Positions 40,936 through 50,917 of a stretch of 64,000 nt of DNA are shown here, in pieces. Position numbers and translations under genes: made by a program. Source of the DNA: Chloroflexota bacterium (GTDB lineage: Bacteria > Chloroflexota > Limnocylindria > Limnocylindrales > CSP1-4); contig JAJXUG010000001.1 in the NCBI GenBank assembly GCA_021783095.1, positions 1 through 64,000 on the forward strand, written 5' to 3'. The notes below the pieces were generated by a model. The model searched no databases. It saw nothing but the letters and a program-made list of their open reading frames with translations, and was not told the origin of the DNA. The first letter of the stretch is position 1. The number at the start of each line of letters is the position of its first letter.

Positions 40936-41021
40936 GGAGAGGTGGCAGAGCGGCCTAATGCGCTGGTCTTGAAAACCAGAGGGCGCAAGCCCCGTGGGTT
41001 CGAATCCCACCCTCTCCGCCA
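40936..41021 (+). tRNA. tRNA-Ser(UGA)
   Basis: A full cloverleaf: acceptor GGAGAGG pairs with CCTCTCC, anticodon arm CTGGT-CTTGAAA-ACCAG with anticodon TGA (reads UCA), a long class II variable arm (GGGC-GCAA-GCCC) typical of Ser, T arm GTGGG-TTCGAAT-CCCAC, discriminator G, and an encoded CCA (41019-41021). It stands alone. Confidence 0.97.
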
Positions 41022-41440
41022 CATTCCATGCCGTTCACCCTCGATTTCCGTCGCGTTCACGCACTGCACCCATTGTTCAGACTGATCCTCCAGCTGCTCG
41101 CTGGACGGGCGGAACCCGTCGCCAATCGTCGTGGGAGTCCGCGCTGGCTTGGCGATCAGGAGTAGCGGTGCTGAAGGCGAACGGCAACAACGCATGGGCG
41201 GGCGTGGTGACTGTGATCCCGCGCAATCGGCCGATCTGAACGTGGATCGTCCCCGAGGGGTTGCGGCGCTCTGACGCCACGTCGCCCGAGTCCTCGCGAC
41301 GAGGCTGATCGTTGTCGATCCCCAGAGTCCTTTCCTGACGATCGTCCACGAGCCCTGCGGATCCTATGTTCAGTGCTGGGACCCTGGCCGAGTCGCTGGC
41401 GGTTGCAGAAGCCTGAGCCGGGACGCGCGGCGGCGGCCGG
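41022..41440. other. Gene-free stretch after tRNA-Ser
   Basis: I see no supported gene, integrase, direct repeat of the tRNA end or terminator here. Short open frames exist on both strands but have no recognisable sequence or ribosome sites. Confidence 0.5.
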
Positions 41441-43516
41441 CTACGACGTCGGGACGTCGGTGGCGGCGGCGGCGGCCGGTGTCGCGGGTGTCACCTTGCC
41501 GCCCGCGACACCGTCCACGGACGGCAGGTTGCCGGTCTCGACCAGGATCTCGTCCAGGCGGCGCGCGTTGATGGCCTCGCAGGCGATGAGCTCGGCGGCC
41601 ACCGCATCGAGGGCGGCACGGTGGCGCTGCAGCAACTCGCTCGCCGTCGTGCGCGCCTGCTCGAGAAGCCCTGCCACGGCGGTGTCGATGCGGGCGGCGG
41701 TCGCCTCGGCGAACTCGCGCGGCGCCGCCAGCTCGCGCCCCAGGAAGGGGTCGGTCTCACCCACGCCGTAGGAGACGGGTCCGAGATCGTCGCTCATGCC
41801 CCACAGCCCGACCATCCGCCGCGCGAGGTCCGTGGCCGCCTTGAGGTCACTCTCGGCACCGGTCGTGGGTTGCCCGAAGACGATCTCCTCGGCTGCGCGA
41901 CCGCCCAGCATCACCGCCAGGCGCCCCAGCAGGTAGTCCCGCGTGTAGTTGCGCCGGTCCTCGTCGGGTCGCTGCTCGGTCACGCCGAGCGCCCGCCCGT
42001 GGGGCGCAATGGTGACCTTCTGGACCGGGTCGGCGCCCGGCGTGAGGCGTGCGACGATCGTGTGGCCGGCCTCGTGGTAGGCGACGGCGCGGCGCTCCTG
42101 CGGGTCCGCCAGCGGAGACTGGCGCGTGCCCAGCAGCACCTTGTCGAGCGCCTCCTCGAACTGCTCGGGACCGACCGTTTCGCGCCCTTCTCGGGCGGCA
42201 TGGAGGGCGGCCTCGTTGGCCAGGTTGGCCAGGTCAGCGCCGGAGAAGCCTGTCGTCGCCCGGGAAAGCGCTGCCAGGTCGACAGAGGGCGCCAGGGGCA
42301 GGCCCCTGGTGTGGATCTGCAGGATCGCCTCGCGACCCGCCCGATCCGGATAGCTCACGGTCACCTCGCGGTCGAAGCGTCCCGGACGCAGGAGCGCCGG
42401 GTCGAGCACGTCTGGCCGGTTGGTGGCCGCGACCACGATGACGTTCGTCTTGTCGTCGAAGCCGTCCATCTCGACGAGAAGCTGGTTGAGGGTCTGCTCG
42501 CGCTCGTCATTGCCACCGCCCAGGCCGGCCCCACGCTGGCGGCCGACCGCGTCGATCTCGTCGACGAAGATGATGGCGGGGGCAGCCGCCTTGGCCTTGG
42601 TGAAGAGGTCGCGCACGCGGCTGGCGCCGACTCCCACGAACATCTCGACGAACTCGGAGGCGGAGATACTGAAGAATGGTGTCCGCGCTTCACCCGCTAC
42701 GGCGCGCGCCAGCAGCGTCTTGCCGGTGCCGGGCGGACCGATCAGCAGGACTCCGCGAGGCAGGCGCGCGCCCAGGCGGCCGTAGCGTTCGGGCACCTTG
42801 AGAAAGTCGACCACTTCGGCGAGCTCGGCCTTCGCGTCATCCTCGCCGGCGACGTCCGCGAAGGTGACGGTCGGCCGCTCGATGTCGTAGAGACGGGCGC
42901 GCGACCTCCCGAAGCCGAACATGCCCTGCTGGCTGCGCTGCGCCTGACGGCCCATGTAGACGAGGACGCCGACCAGCAGCAGGACCGGGAGGACGCCGAT
43001 CGCCAGGTCGAGCAGGACGGATCCGCCGCTGGTGTTCTTGGCAGTGATCGTCACGTTGTGCGACTCGAGCAGGGGCAGGAGCGCGCGCGAGCCGGTCGGT
43101 GGGATGACCGTCGTGAAGGCCTGGTAGAGGGAGGGGGTCGACGCTCCGGCGGCCGGGACGGACGAGCCCAACGCGGAGGTCGCCGCCGGCGAGGCCACCG
43201 GTCCGCTCGCTGGCGGCCACTGGATCGGGCGGAGGAAGGTGCCCTGCAGGGCCTGTCCGTTGAACTGTACCGTCGCCACCGTGTCCTGCTGGACCTGGGT
43301 CAGGAAGGCCGAGTAGGGCAGGTTGACCGAGGAACTCGTCGCCGGCAGCAGCAGCGTGGCGATGTTCCACAGCAGCAGGATCCCGAAGATGAGCCACCAG
43401 GCCTGGCGCGAGAGGAGCGGGCGTCGGCGCGGCTGGACCGGCTGCGACGGCCGGTTCGGCCCGCCGGGCGGGCGGGTCGGCGGGGGAGGCGAGCTGCTCA
43501 CGGACGTTCCTGGCAT
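41441..43516 (-). CDS. ftsH: ATP-dependent zinc metalloprotease FtsH
   Basis: Membrane-anchored AAA+ protease for quality control and regulatory proteolysis. The 691 residues comprise a Pro-rich cytoplasmic N-terminus of about 38, TM1 ([20 protein letters not shown]), a periplasmic domain of about 110 with a Pro/Ala/Ser-rich insertion, and TM2 ([19 protein letters not shown]). The AAA module has [28 protein letters not shown] and RPGRFDREV, and the protease has HEAGH (about 455) followed downstream by ESDLKAAT with the third zinc ligand. A TATGAT (43596-43591, minus) about 75 bases upstream may be its -10 box. The C-terminal 25 residues are Ala/Thr-rich. Confidence 0.96.
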   Translation of the reverse strand: MPGTSVSSSPPPPTRPPGGPNRPSQPVQPRRRPLLSRQAWWLIFGILLLWNIATLLLPATSSSVNLPYSAFLTQVQQDTVATVQFNGQALQGTFLRPIQWPPASGPVASPAATSALGSSVPAAGASTPSLYQAFTTVIPPTGSRALLPLLESHNVTITAKNTSGGSVLLDLAIGVLPVLLLVGVLVYMGRQAQRSQQGMFGFGRSRARLYDIERPTVTFADVAGEDDAKAELAEVVDFLKVPERYGRLGARLPRGVLLIGPPGTGKTLLARAVAGEARTPFFSISASEFVEMFVGVGASRVRDLFTKAKAAAPAIIFVDEIDAVGRQRGAGLGGGNDEREQTLNQLLVEMDGFDDKTNVIVVAATNRPDVLDPALLRPGRFDREVTVSYPDRAGREAILQIHTRGLPLAPSVDLAALSRATTGFSGADLANLANEAALHAAREGRETVGPEQFEEALDKVLLGTRQSPLADPQERRAVAYHEAGHTIVARLTPGADPVQKVTIAPHGRALGVTEQRPDEDRRNYTRDYLLGRLAVMLGGRAAEEIVFGQPTTGAESDLKAATDLARRMVGLWGMSDDLGPVSYGVGETDPFLGRELAAPREFAEATAARIDTAVAGLLEQARTTASELLQRHRAALDAVAAELIACEAINARRLDEILVETGNLPSVDGVAGGKVTPATPAAAAATDVPTS

Positions 43517-43818
43517 CGCGGCGGCCTAGCCAGGCGTTCGGCTGCGTCCACGCGCACGCTCTTCGGCCGCGTCTCGGGTAGGTTCGCATGATCATATCTA
43601 AAGCCGAAGGCAGGCGCGCGACACTGGCGATGATGATTTGAGCGACGCTTGAGATCAGGCGGCGGCTCAGGGGTCACGCTGTGCGTCAGCGGGTGCCGCC
43701 GCGGCACCGGTGATGCCGGCCATTCCCCCGGCCTGCCGGCTCGCCTCCGTTCGGGTATGTTGAACTCGGCCGCGCCTCGCCACCGGACCCGACCCAGTCC
43801 CCCGACGGAGCGCTCTGC

Positions 43819-45045
43819 ATGGATCGACCCACGGGCAGGCTGCGCAGCCTCGCCTTCACCTCCCTCGCCCACTTCACGAACGACGGCACGGTCTTCTTCG
43901 TGCCGGTGATCGCGGCCATCCTGGCTGCCAACCACGGCGTCTCGCCCGTGGTGTTGACGCTGCTCTTCCTTGTCTTCTACACGTCCTCGGCGGTGCTCAG
44001 CCCGTTCGTGGGCCGCCTCGCCGACCGGCTCGGCAGCCCCGCCACGCTCATGGGGCTGGGCCTCGGGATCCTCTCGGCCGGTCTGTTCGGCTTCTACCTC
44101 GCCCTGTCGGAGACGAGTGGCCCGAGCCTGGTGGCGGCGTTGCTGGTGGCCGCGTTGCTGACCGGCAGCGGCAGCTCCTTCTACCACCCGCTCGGCGCAT
44201 CGCTCCTTCAGGCAGCCTTCCGCGACGGGTCGACGGGCGTCGCGCTCGGAGTCAATGGCGCGCTGGGCAGTCTCGGGCGGGCACTCTACCCGTCGCTCTA
44301 CTTCGTGGCCGCGGCCGTGATCGCGGGTTACGGCGCGATCGCGCTCTTCGCGCTGATCGGGCTGGCGGCCGCGCTGGTGATCTGGCTGGGCGTGCGGGCG
44401 CCTGCCGGCGTGCGGACGGCCGCCGTCGCGCCACCGGCGTCGCGGTCGTCTGCGGCGGTCACCCGTGGCATCGTCGCGCTGACCGCGGTCGCGTTCCTGC
44501 GCTCAGCGGCGACGCAGGGGATCGCCTCCTGGATCCCAACCTACCTCGCGACCCAGAGGGGACTCGGGGTGAGCGCGGACCTCGGCCTGACCTTGACGGT
44601 GATGTACGCCGCGGCCGTGATCGGTCAGCCGATCTTCGGGCTCCTGGTCGACCGCTTCGAGAAGAGGGCGGTGCTGGGGATCAGCTCGGCCGGCGCCGCG
44701 GTATCGATCCTGGGCTACCTGGCGGCGCCGGCGGGCCCCGTCGGCCTGGTTTGGCTCTTCGGCTTCGGCCTCTTCACGTTCAGCGGTTTCCCCCTGCTGC
44801 TCTCGATGGCGGCCGACCATGTGCCGCGCGGCTCATCGTCGTTGGGGAATGCCCTGGTCTGGGGGATCGGGGTTGGTGTCGGCGGTGCCGTCGGCCCGCT
44901 GCTCACCGGGCTCCTGACCGGCAGCGACTATGGCCGCCTGGGTTTCGCGTTCACCGTGCTCGCGGGTGCGGCCCTGCTCTCGGCACTGGCGACCGCGCTC
45001 ATCCCCCGGGCAGCCCGGCAGAGCCACATGCCTGCCTTCGGCTGA
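43819..45045 (+). CDS. MFS transporter, fosmidomycin-resistance-like
   Basis: A 408-residue major facilitator with about 12 hydrophobic helices. The loop 2-3 motif is FVGRLADRLGSPATLMGLGL, and the half repeat appears at GLLVDRFEKRAVLGISSAG. GSGSSFYHPLGASLLQAAFR resembles the FHP segment of Fsr-type efflux proteins. I therefore favour a drug or metabolite exporter, but the substrate cannot be read from sequence. The 302-base gap before it holds only a possible -10 (TATGTT, about 43757). Confidence 0.8.
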   Translation: MDRPTGRLRSLAFTSLAHFTNDGTVFFVPVIAAILAANHGVSPVVLTLLFLVFYTSSAVLSPFVGRLADRLGSPATLMGLGLGILSAGLFGFYLALSETSGPSLVAALLVAALLTGSGSSFYHPLGASLLQAAFRDGSTGVALGVNGALGSLGRALYPSLYFVAAAVIAGYGAIALFALIGLAAALVIWLGVRAPAGVRTAAVAPPASRSSAAVTRGIVALTAVAFLRSAATQGIASWIPTYLATQRGLGVSADLGLTLTVMYAAAVIGQPIFGLLVDRFEKRAVLGISSAGAAVSILGYLAAPAGPVGLVWLFGFGLFTFSGFPLLLSMAADHVPRGSSSLGNALVWGIGVGVGGAVGPLLTGLLTGSDYGRLGFAFTVLAGAALLSALATALIPRAARQSHMPAFG

Positions 45046-45082
45046 GCCGCACACACGCCTCGGGGGCAGCGCTGTCCCCGGG

Positions 45083-45205
45083 GAGGGGGAAGAAGAGCTG
45101 TCCCTCATCCACCAGGCGAAAGGGCTCTCGGCCGAGCGCGCGCGCGAGACCGCCCATGCGACATCGAGGCGTTACGACGCCACTTCGAGCGGCATTCGCC
45201 GGTGA
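45083..45205 (+). pseudogene. Remnant of a VIT/CCC1-family transporter
   Basis: One plus-strand frame reads EEELSLIHQAKGLSAERARE from 45089 and ends after TSSGIRR at a TGA. This matches the cytoplasmic segment of VIT1/CCC1 iron/manganese transporters (EREELALIYxAKGLxxxEAR). No transmembrane regions or other parts of such a gene are present nearby, so only a fragment of about 35 codons survives. Confidence 0.5.
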
Positions 45206-45293
45206 ACGCAGCGTTGACCCACGCGAAGTTCATCGCGGTGTGATTCTGGTTCTCTGATCGGGTCAGTCGCGGCCCGGGCCTGCCCGAGGCGAT

Positions 45294-45629
45294 CTAGAAG
45301 GTCATGACCTGGTAGCCGTCGAGGATCCGCTGCTCGATCTCCTGGCCGGCCGCCACGAGCTCGATCCCTGTCGTCTCGAGCGGCTGGAGGATCTCCATGC
45401 GCTCGGCAACCGCCCGGCAGGCCATCGGCGCGCCGCCGGCACGGACGGCCGCAAGCGGCCCGACGAGCACGGCAGGCGGGTTGGCGAGGAGCATTTCGCT
45501 GGGCCCGAAAAACAGGACCCGCACGTCGGCAAGGTTGTGTCGCTCGATCATCCGGCCGGCCATCTGAACCCCGACCACCGCCTTCGTCGGGTCGTCCGAG
45601 ACGATCACCACGAGGAGCTTGTCTGTCAT
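45294..45629 (-). CDS. DsrE-family protein
   Basis: A 111-residue protein with the DsrE/DsrF fold: LLVVIVSDDPTKAVVGVQMA, VRVLFFGPSEMLLA, and a C-terminal ELVAAGQEIEQRILDGYQVM. The family includes sulfur-relay proteins, but the catalytic Cys of the C-terminal region used by DsrE/TusD is not apparent; the one cysteine (MACRAVAERM) is mid-protein. Function is open. ATG 45629 is preferred to an in-frame ATG at 45641, which has a ribosome site too close. Confidence 0.7.
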   Translation of the reverse strand: MTDKLLVVIVSDDPTKAVVGVQMAGRMIERHNLADVRVLFFGPSEMLLANPPAVLVGPLAAVRAGGAPMACRAVAERMEILQPLETTGIELVAAGQEIEQRILDGYQVMTF

Positions 45630-45908
45630 CGCCAAGACCATCCTTCACGCGCGGCCCGGATCGGCCGAGCCGCACTCGTGCGAGACTTCACCGGGCGGCG
45701 CGAAGCGCATCTTCAGCGCCACCGCCATCGACGGTCATTATCGGACACCCGGCCCCGGCCAGGGTGCTGGCCGCCATCGCGGCCCGGCGCGGCGGGCTCG
45801 AGGCGCCGACAGGCCGAACCACCGACCGACGACCCTTGGCGTCGACAGTTGCGCCGTGCATCGTCCTCGCGGGCACGAGTGGTGCGGGGGCGGCGCCGGG
45901 AGCACGTC

Positions 45909-46735
45909 ATGGCCAGACAGTCCGGTGGGATCGCGCGCGTGGTGGTATCGGCCATCGTTGCGCTCCTGCTCGCCCTGAGCGGGCTCCTGACGCTTGCGGT
46001 GCCCGAGGCCCATTCGGCCTCGTTCCTGATCCGGCTTGAGGCCGGGCCCCAGCCCGCCCTCGCGTTCTCCTCGAGCTGGCGGGTCGCATCGTCCGCTCGG
46101 TGCCCGCTGCGACGCGCGAGATCGCGCTCACCTTCGACATGGGCGGCCGTCTGACACCGGCGATGTCGATCCTCCGATACTCGAGCTCGAGCGCGTCTGC
46201 GCGACGGTCTTGCCGACCGGGCTGCCGCAACCACGACCATCGGCCGCCAGGTCATCGCCGAGATCCGCGCCCACCCCGAGCTGTTCGAGCTCGGGAACCA
46301 CACCCAGCACCACTGCAACCTGCGCGATGGCGGGGGCGGAGCAGCCTGCCCGGCGTCGGGGCCATCCGCAGCCTTCGCCACGTCCGAGCTGCGGGTCGCG
46401 GACAGCACGATCGCCGGCTTGACGGGCCGCCACACGACCCCGTACTGGCGTCCCCCGTACGGCGCCTTCAACACCGCGCTCGTCACGGTCGCCGCCCGTG
46501 CCGGCTGGCCGTACGCGATCATGCGGTCGACCGACACCATCGACTGGCGGCCTCCGCCGACGGCGGGCCAACCGCCGCCTCCGTCGCCGCCAAGGTGATC
46601 GCGAACCGGACGGCGGGCGGGATCGTGCTGATGCATCTCGGCGGGTATCCGACGCGCAACGCGCTGCCGGCGATGCTGACGGGCCTGCGCGCAGCGGGCT
46701 ACTCCGCCACGTCGCTCTCGGCCCTCTACCGCTGA
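45909..46735 (+). pseudogene. Frameshifted polysaccharide deacetylase
   Basis: All blocks of a secreted NodB-type deacetylase follow in order but in changing frames: a signal-anchor start (IARVVVSAIVALLLALSGLL), then REIALTFDMGGRLTPAMSIL with the metal Asp, RVCATVLPTGL, then GNHTQHHCNL with the metal His pair and YWRPPYGAFN, and finally IVLMHLGGYPTRNALPAMLT with the catalytic His. At least four frame changes are needed (frames 0, 2, 1, 0, 2 by coordinate). Too many for one sequencing slip, so I call it a pseudogene, though the protein sequence between shifts is well kept, indicating recent decay. Confidence 0.8.
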
Positions 46736-46813
46736 ACGCTGCGGGAGCCCGTGAGGCGGAGCCGCCGCCCAGCCGACACGCAGCGGGCGCCCGAGCGAGC
46801 GGACCCGGAGGTG

Positions 46814-47368
46814 CTAGCGGCTCTCGATGACCACCGTGTTGGCCAGCTTGTCGTGCCAGCCCTGGCGGTGCGCGTCGATCAGGATCCAGATGAACCCGAT
46901 GTAGAAGACGAGGCTGTTGATCCAGTAGCCGATGAGCCGCAGGATCGCCTGGCCGCCGGTGACGGGCCCGCCGTCCACCTCGCGGACCACGCGGATGTTC
47001 AGCATTTTCATGCCCGGCGTGGCGCCGCCGTGGGACCAGAACCACGGGAAGTACCCGAACGAGATCACGAACAGCGCGATGACCCAGACGAGCGCCCCGC
47101 CGCCCACGGCCGCGCCGCTGTTGGAGGCGGCGCCCGCCGACATCACGATCCCGAGGATGACCGTCACCGCGACGATCAGGATCCCGGCGACGATCGTGTC
47201 CACGATGTAGGCGACGAGGCGCGCGCCGCCGCTCGCGTAGGCGATGCCAGGGGCGGGGCCCGCGACGGGCGGAACCCAGTTCTGCTGGGGCGGCTGACCA
47301 TAGGGCTGCTGGCCGTAGGGGGGCGGGCCCGACGGGGGCTGGTTGAAGGGCGGCGGCTGCTGCGCCAT
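46814..47368 (-). CDS. RDD-family membrane protein
   Basis: A 184-residue protein: an N-terminal Pro/Gln/Gly/Tyr-rich cytoplasmic tail (about 1-40), then an RDD domain with ARLVAYIVDTIVAGILIVAV (the R..D pair), a second helix (LVWVIALFVISFGYFPWFWS), the GATPGMKMLNIRVV signature and a third hydrophobic stretch. The function of RDD proteins is generally unknown; some are ion or solute carriers. It lies 46 bases after serS and is the last gene of the greA-lysS-serS run. Confidence 0.88.
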   Translation of the reverse strand: MAQQPPPFNQPPSGPPPYGQQPYGQPPQQNWVPPVAGPAPGIAYASGGARLVAYIVDTIVAGILIVAVTVILGIVMSAGAASNSGAAVGGGALVWVIALFVISFGYFPWFWSHGGATPGMKMLNIRVVREVDGGPVTGGQAILRLIGYWINSLVFYIGFIWILIDAHRQGWHDKLANTVVIESR

Positions 47369-47414
47369 GGAGGCTCCTCCTCGCTCAGGCGACGGCCTCG
47401 TTCGCGGCGCCCCC

Positions 47415-48740
47415 TCAGGCGCCTGCCGTCAGGCCAATCCTATCCGTCCCGAGATAGGGCCGAAGCACCTCGGGCACCGCCACCGACCCGTCGGGCAGCT
47501 GGTACGCCTCGAGGATCGCGGCCACGATGCGCGCAAGCGCGAGCCCTGACCCGTTGAGCGTGTGGACCAGCTCCGGCTTCGCGCCGGGGGCCGGGCGATA
47601 CCGGATGGCCATGCGGCGCGCCTGGTAGTCGCCGAAGTTGGAGCACGAGCTGACCTCGAGCCACTTCTCGACGCCCGGGGCCCAGACCTCGAGGTCGTAC
47701 TTCTTGCGCTGGACGAAGCCCATCTCGCCGGTGCTCAGCAGGAGCACCCGGTACGGCAGTCCCAGGCGCTGGAGCAGCACCTCGGCACGGCCGGTCATCC
47801 ACTCGAGCGCCGCCGCCGAATCGTCCGGCTTCTCGAACAGCACCATCTCGACCTTGTCGAACTGGTGGACGCGCAGGATGCCGCGCGTGTCCTTGCCGGC
47901 CGCGCCCGCCTCGCGGCGGAAGCACGGGGAGTAGGCGGCGTAGCGGATCGGCAGGTCCGACGCCTCGAGGATCTCGTCGCGGTGGAGGTTGGTGACCGGG
48001 ACCTCGGCAGTGGGGACCAGGTACAGCTCGTCGCGCGTGACGACGTACATCTGGTCTTCCTTGTCCGGGATCTGCCCCGTGCCGCGCGCTGAGGCCGCGT
48101 TGACGACCGCCGGCGGCCACACCTCGGTGAAGCCGTGCTCGGTGGTGTGGACGTCGAGGAACCAGCTGATCAGCGAGCGCTGGAGCCGCGAGCCCGAGCC
48201 CTTGTACACGGGGAAGCCCGAGCCCGCGATCTTCGCCCCTCGCGGGTTGTCGATGATGCCGAGCGCCTCGCCGATCTCCCAGTGGGGCTTGCGCTCCCAG
48301 GTGGTGCCATCGGCCGCGGTGACCACCCGGGCCGCGATCTCGCCCCAGGTCCGGACCGTGACGTTCGCCTCCTCGCCGCCCACCGGCACCTCGGGGTCGG
48401 CCGGGTTCGGGATGCGCAGGAGCAGGTCCTCGAGCTCCAGCTCGGCCGCGGTGAGCTCGGCGTCGATCTCGCTGATCCGGATGCCGGCCGCCGTGCTCTT
48501 CGCCCGCAGCTCTGCCACCTCGGCCCCGTCGGGGCTCGCCCCGCCGCGGATCGCGTCGCCCACCTGCTTGCTGACGACGTTCCGCTCGGCCTTGAGCGAG
48601 TCCGACTCGGCCTGGAGGCGCCGACGGCGGGTGTCCACCACGATGGCGCGATCAACGAGTGAGGGGTCCTCGCGCTTGTCGATGGCCCCCTGCCGGATGC
48701 GCTCGGGCTCGTCGCGGAGCCGCTGGATGCCGACGCTCAT
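47415..48740 (-). CDS. serS: Seryl-tRNA synthetase
   Basis: Class II synthetase charging tRNA-Ser. The 441 residues begin with the long coiled-coil tRNA-binding arm (about 30-105, RRRRLQAESDSLKAERNVVS) and then the catalytic core: TGQIPDKEDQMYVV, motif 2 region YSPCFRREAGAAGKDTRGIL with HQFDKVEMV, EVSSCSNFGDYQARR and motif 3 HTLNGSGLALARIVAAILE. The ATG at 48740 overlaps the lysS stop by four bases. Confidence 0.96.
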   Translation of the reverse strand: MSVGIQRLRDEPERIRQGAIDKREDPSLVDRAIVVDTRRRRLQAESDSLKAERNVVSKQVGDAIRGGASPDGAEVAELRAKSTAAGIRISEIDAELTAAELELEDLLLRIPNPADPEVPVGGEEANVTVRTWGEIAARVVTAADGTTWERKPHWEIGEALGIIDNPRGAKIAGSGFPVYKGSGSRLQRSLISWFLDVHTTEHGFTEVWPPAVVNAASARGTGQIPDKEDQMYVVTRDELYLVPTAEVPVTNLHRDEILEASDLPIRYAAYSPCFRREAGAAGKDTRGILRVHQFDKVEMVLFEKPDDSAAALEWMTGRAEVLLQRLGLPYRVLLLSTGEMGFVQRKKYDLEVWAPGVEKWLEVSSCSNFGDYQARRMAIRYRPAPGAKPELVHTLNGSGLALARIVAAILEAYQLPDGSVAVPEVLRPYLGTDRIGLTAGA

Positions 48741-50347
48741 GCGGTCGCCTCCTCCCCTGATGCCGAACCTGCCTCCCCCAGACGGGCGATGACGAAGTCG
48801 CGCTCGAGGCTGGCCAGCAGCCAGCCGGCGCGCGGGCCGTTGGCCCGACCGAGGAACGCGAGGTAGATCGCGCTGAACGCGGCCTTGGCGTCGATCCCGC
48901 TGTCGGTCGCGAGGGCGAAGATCGCCGCCTGCCACTGCTCCCCGGTCGCTGGGGCATCGCCGTGGGCCGTCTCGGCGAGGGCGCGCAGGAAGCCCCGCTG
49001 CTCGGGCCGGAGGAGCTCGGCCTCGGGGGGCAGCGCGTCGCGCCGGACCTCGATACGGGCGCGTTCGGGGGCGTAGGCGTCGAGCCAGCGGCGGACGGCG
49101 ACGAGGCGCGCCTCGAACTCGGCGCGCTCGGCGGCCGTCAGCGGCGCCCCCTTCTCGGCCTCGACGCGCGCCGCCACGTCCACGCCCGGCACCTGGACCA
49201 GGAGCGCGAGGTGGCCGAAGGGCGCGCGGTACGAATCGGCTGCCGCGGCCACGTCTGCCCCGGCGTCGAGGAGCGAGAAGCGGAAGATGTTCTCGTGGCC
49301 CGAGGGCAGCTCGCCCCGGACCTCCTTGCCGGCGGTGGCGTCGGCCAGGCGGTCGAACTCGTCGAACAGGCGCGGGATGGCGTCCGTGCCCTCGGGGTCG
49401 AACTCGATGACGCTCTCGGGACGGCTGCGCACGAACAGGAAGCGCAGCTGCTCGGGCGGGATCACGGCGGTGATCGTGTGGGCGGCGGCACCCCGGCCCT
49501 TGGACGTGCTCATCTTCTTGCCGCCGATGTTGAGGAACTCGTACGGGAAGTTGAGCGGGGGCTCGCGGTCGTAGACCTCGCGGGAGATCGCGTTCGACCG
49601 GTCTCGCGAGCCGCCGGCGGTCGCGAGGTCCTTGCCGTTGGGCTCGATCGTGACCCCGAACAGGCTCCACTGGGCGGCCCACTCGAGGTTCCAGGGCAGC
49701 TTCGCCGCCCCGCCGAACGGCGTCACCCGCCCCGTCCAGCCGCAGCCCACGGCCCACTCGACGAGGTCGGGCCGGCAGGCGACCGCGACCGTCTCGCCGT
49801 CCCAGTCGGACGCGATCGTGGTGCCGATCTTGCCGCAGTTGGGGCAGATCACGCCCAGCGGCAGCCAGTGGTCGGGGTGGCGGACGTTGGCCACGCGGCG
49901 GTAGACGTCGCGCACGACCTGCGCCCGGTCGAGTGCGGTCCGGATGAACGGGTCCATCTGCCCCGTCGGGTAGATGTCGCTCATCCAGTAGTAGCGGTCC
50001 GGGTGGATGCCGAGGCCGGCGAAGGTGTCGATGAAGATGCCCGCGAAGTGGCGGGCGTAGCTGGCGTGGCAGTCGCCGTGTGGATCGGGGACGTGGGCCA
50101 GTGGCCGGCCCATCTCGCGCTCGATGGCGTCGGGGCTCAGCAGCGCCTGCGCGTCCATCGGGTCGAGGTCGTCCACGCCGTAGAGCAGGGTGGTGGGCAG
50201 GCCGCGGGCGCGGAGGGCACGCGTGATCACGTCGAGGATCACGGGTCCGCGCAGGCTGCCGACGTGGACCGTGCCCGAGGGCGTCTTGGAGTCGTTGACG
50301 ACCTGCGGTCCTTCGACGCTCGCTGCCAGTTCGTCCGCCCAGTCCAC
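48737..50347 (-). CDS. lysS: Class I lysyl-tRNA synthetase
   Basis: Charges tRNA-Lys. The 536 residues have a class I catalytic domain with the HIGH-like SGTVHVGSLRGPVILD and the KMSKS motif IGGKKMSTSKG, plus YWMSDIYPTGQMDPFIR and a zinc-like VICPNCGKIG region. This is the archaeal-type LysRS, found in a minority of bacteria, and not the usual class II enzyme. GTG at 50347 starts it. It lies 46 bases after greA and overlaps serS. Confidence 0.93.
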   Translation of the reverse strand: MDWADELAASVEGPQVVNDSKTPSGTVHVGSLRGPVILDVITRALRARGLPTTLLYGVDDLDPMDAQALLSPDAIEREMGRPLAHVPDPHGDCHASYARHFAGIFIDTFAGLGIHPDRYYWMSDIYPTGQMDPFIRTALDRAQVVRDVYRRVANVRHPDHWLPLGVICPNCGKIGTTIASDWDGETVAVACRPDLVEWAVGCGWTGRVTPFGGAAKLPWNLEWAAQWSLFGVTIEPNGKDLATAGGSRDRSNAISREVYDREPPLNFPYEFLNIGGKKMSTSKGRGAAAHTITAVIPPEQLRFLFVRSRPESVIEFDPEGTDAIPRLFDEFDRLADATAGKEVRGELPSGHENIFRFSLLDAGADVAAAADSYRAPFGHLALLVQVPGVDVAARVEAEKGAPLTAAERAEFEARLVAVRRWLDAYAPERARIEVRRDALPPEAELLRPEQRGFLRALAETAHGDAPATGEQWQAAIFALATDSGIDAKAAFSAIYLAFLGRANGPRAGWLLASLERDFVIARLGEAGSASGEEATA

Positions 50348-50393
50348 CCTAGCGTTCCCCTTTCGCTGGCGCCGTCCGGGGACGCGAACGCGC

Positions 50394-50858
50394 TCAGCGG
50401 ATGTCGGTGATCGTGTATGTGAAGTCCCCGGCCGGGACCTTCACGATGACCTTGTCGCCCCGCTTGCGGCCGAGGAGCGCCCGCCCGACCGGCGACTCGT
50501 TCGAGATCCGGCCATCGGTGGGCTTGGCCTCGGCGGAGCCGACGATCATGAACGTCTCGGTCTCGCCGTCGATCTTGACGGTGACGGTCGAGCCGATGCC
50601 GACGTGGTCGGTGCTGGCGTGCTCGTCGATGAGCGTGGCGTTCTTGATCATCGACTCGAGCGACGCGATCCGGCCCTCGACGAACGCCTGCTCGTTCTTG
50701 GCGTCCTCGTACTCGGCGTTCTCCGACAGGTCGCCGTGCTCTTTCGCGTCGTGGATCCGCTGCGCGATCTCAGGGCGTCGGACAGCCAGCATCTCGTCGA
50801 GCTCGGCGCGGAGCTTGTCGAGGCCGTCCTTGCTGATGTATGTCGTCTTGCTGTTCAC
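50394..50858 (-). CDS. greA: Transcription elongation factor GreA
   Basis: Rescues backtracked RNA polymerase by stimulating transcript cleavage. The 154 residues have the antiparallel coiled coil with the acidic tip (EHGDLSENAEYEDAKNEQAF), then the C-terminal FKBP-like domain (DGRISNESPVGRALLGRKRG). The GTG at 50858 gives the usual N-terminus (NSKTTYISKDGLDKLRAELD) and length; a longer in-frame start lies in the leader. It is preceded by its own promoter and a leader terminator. Confidence 0.95.
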   Translation of the reverse strand: MNSKTTYISKDGLDKLRAELDEMLAVRRPEIAQRIHDAKEHGDLSENAEYEDAKNEQAFVEGRIASLESMIKNATLIDEHASTDHVGIGSTVTVKIDGETETFMIVGSAEAKPTDGRISNESPVGRALLGRKRGDKVIVKVPAGDFTYTITDIR

Positions 50859-50917
50859 GCGGGCAGGACCCCCGAGGCGCGGCACCGGCGCTTGCACGCC
50901 GCCGCTCGGTCGGCTTT

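Noticed and set aside
40902-41195. Protein-coding frame antisense to tRNA-Ser (GWDSNPRGLRPLVF...)
   Set aside because: This is the well-known spurious translation of the reverse strand of a tRNA-Ser gene.
40936-41440. Integrated element at tRNA-Ser
   Set aside because: No integrase and no direct repeat of the tRNA 3' end is visible on either side.
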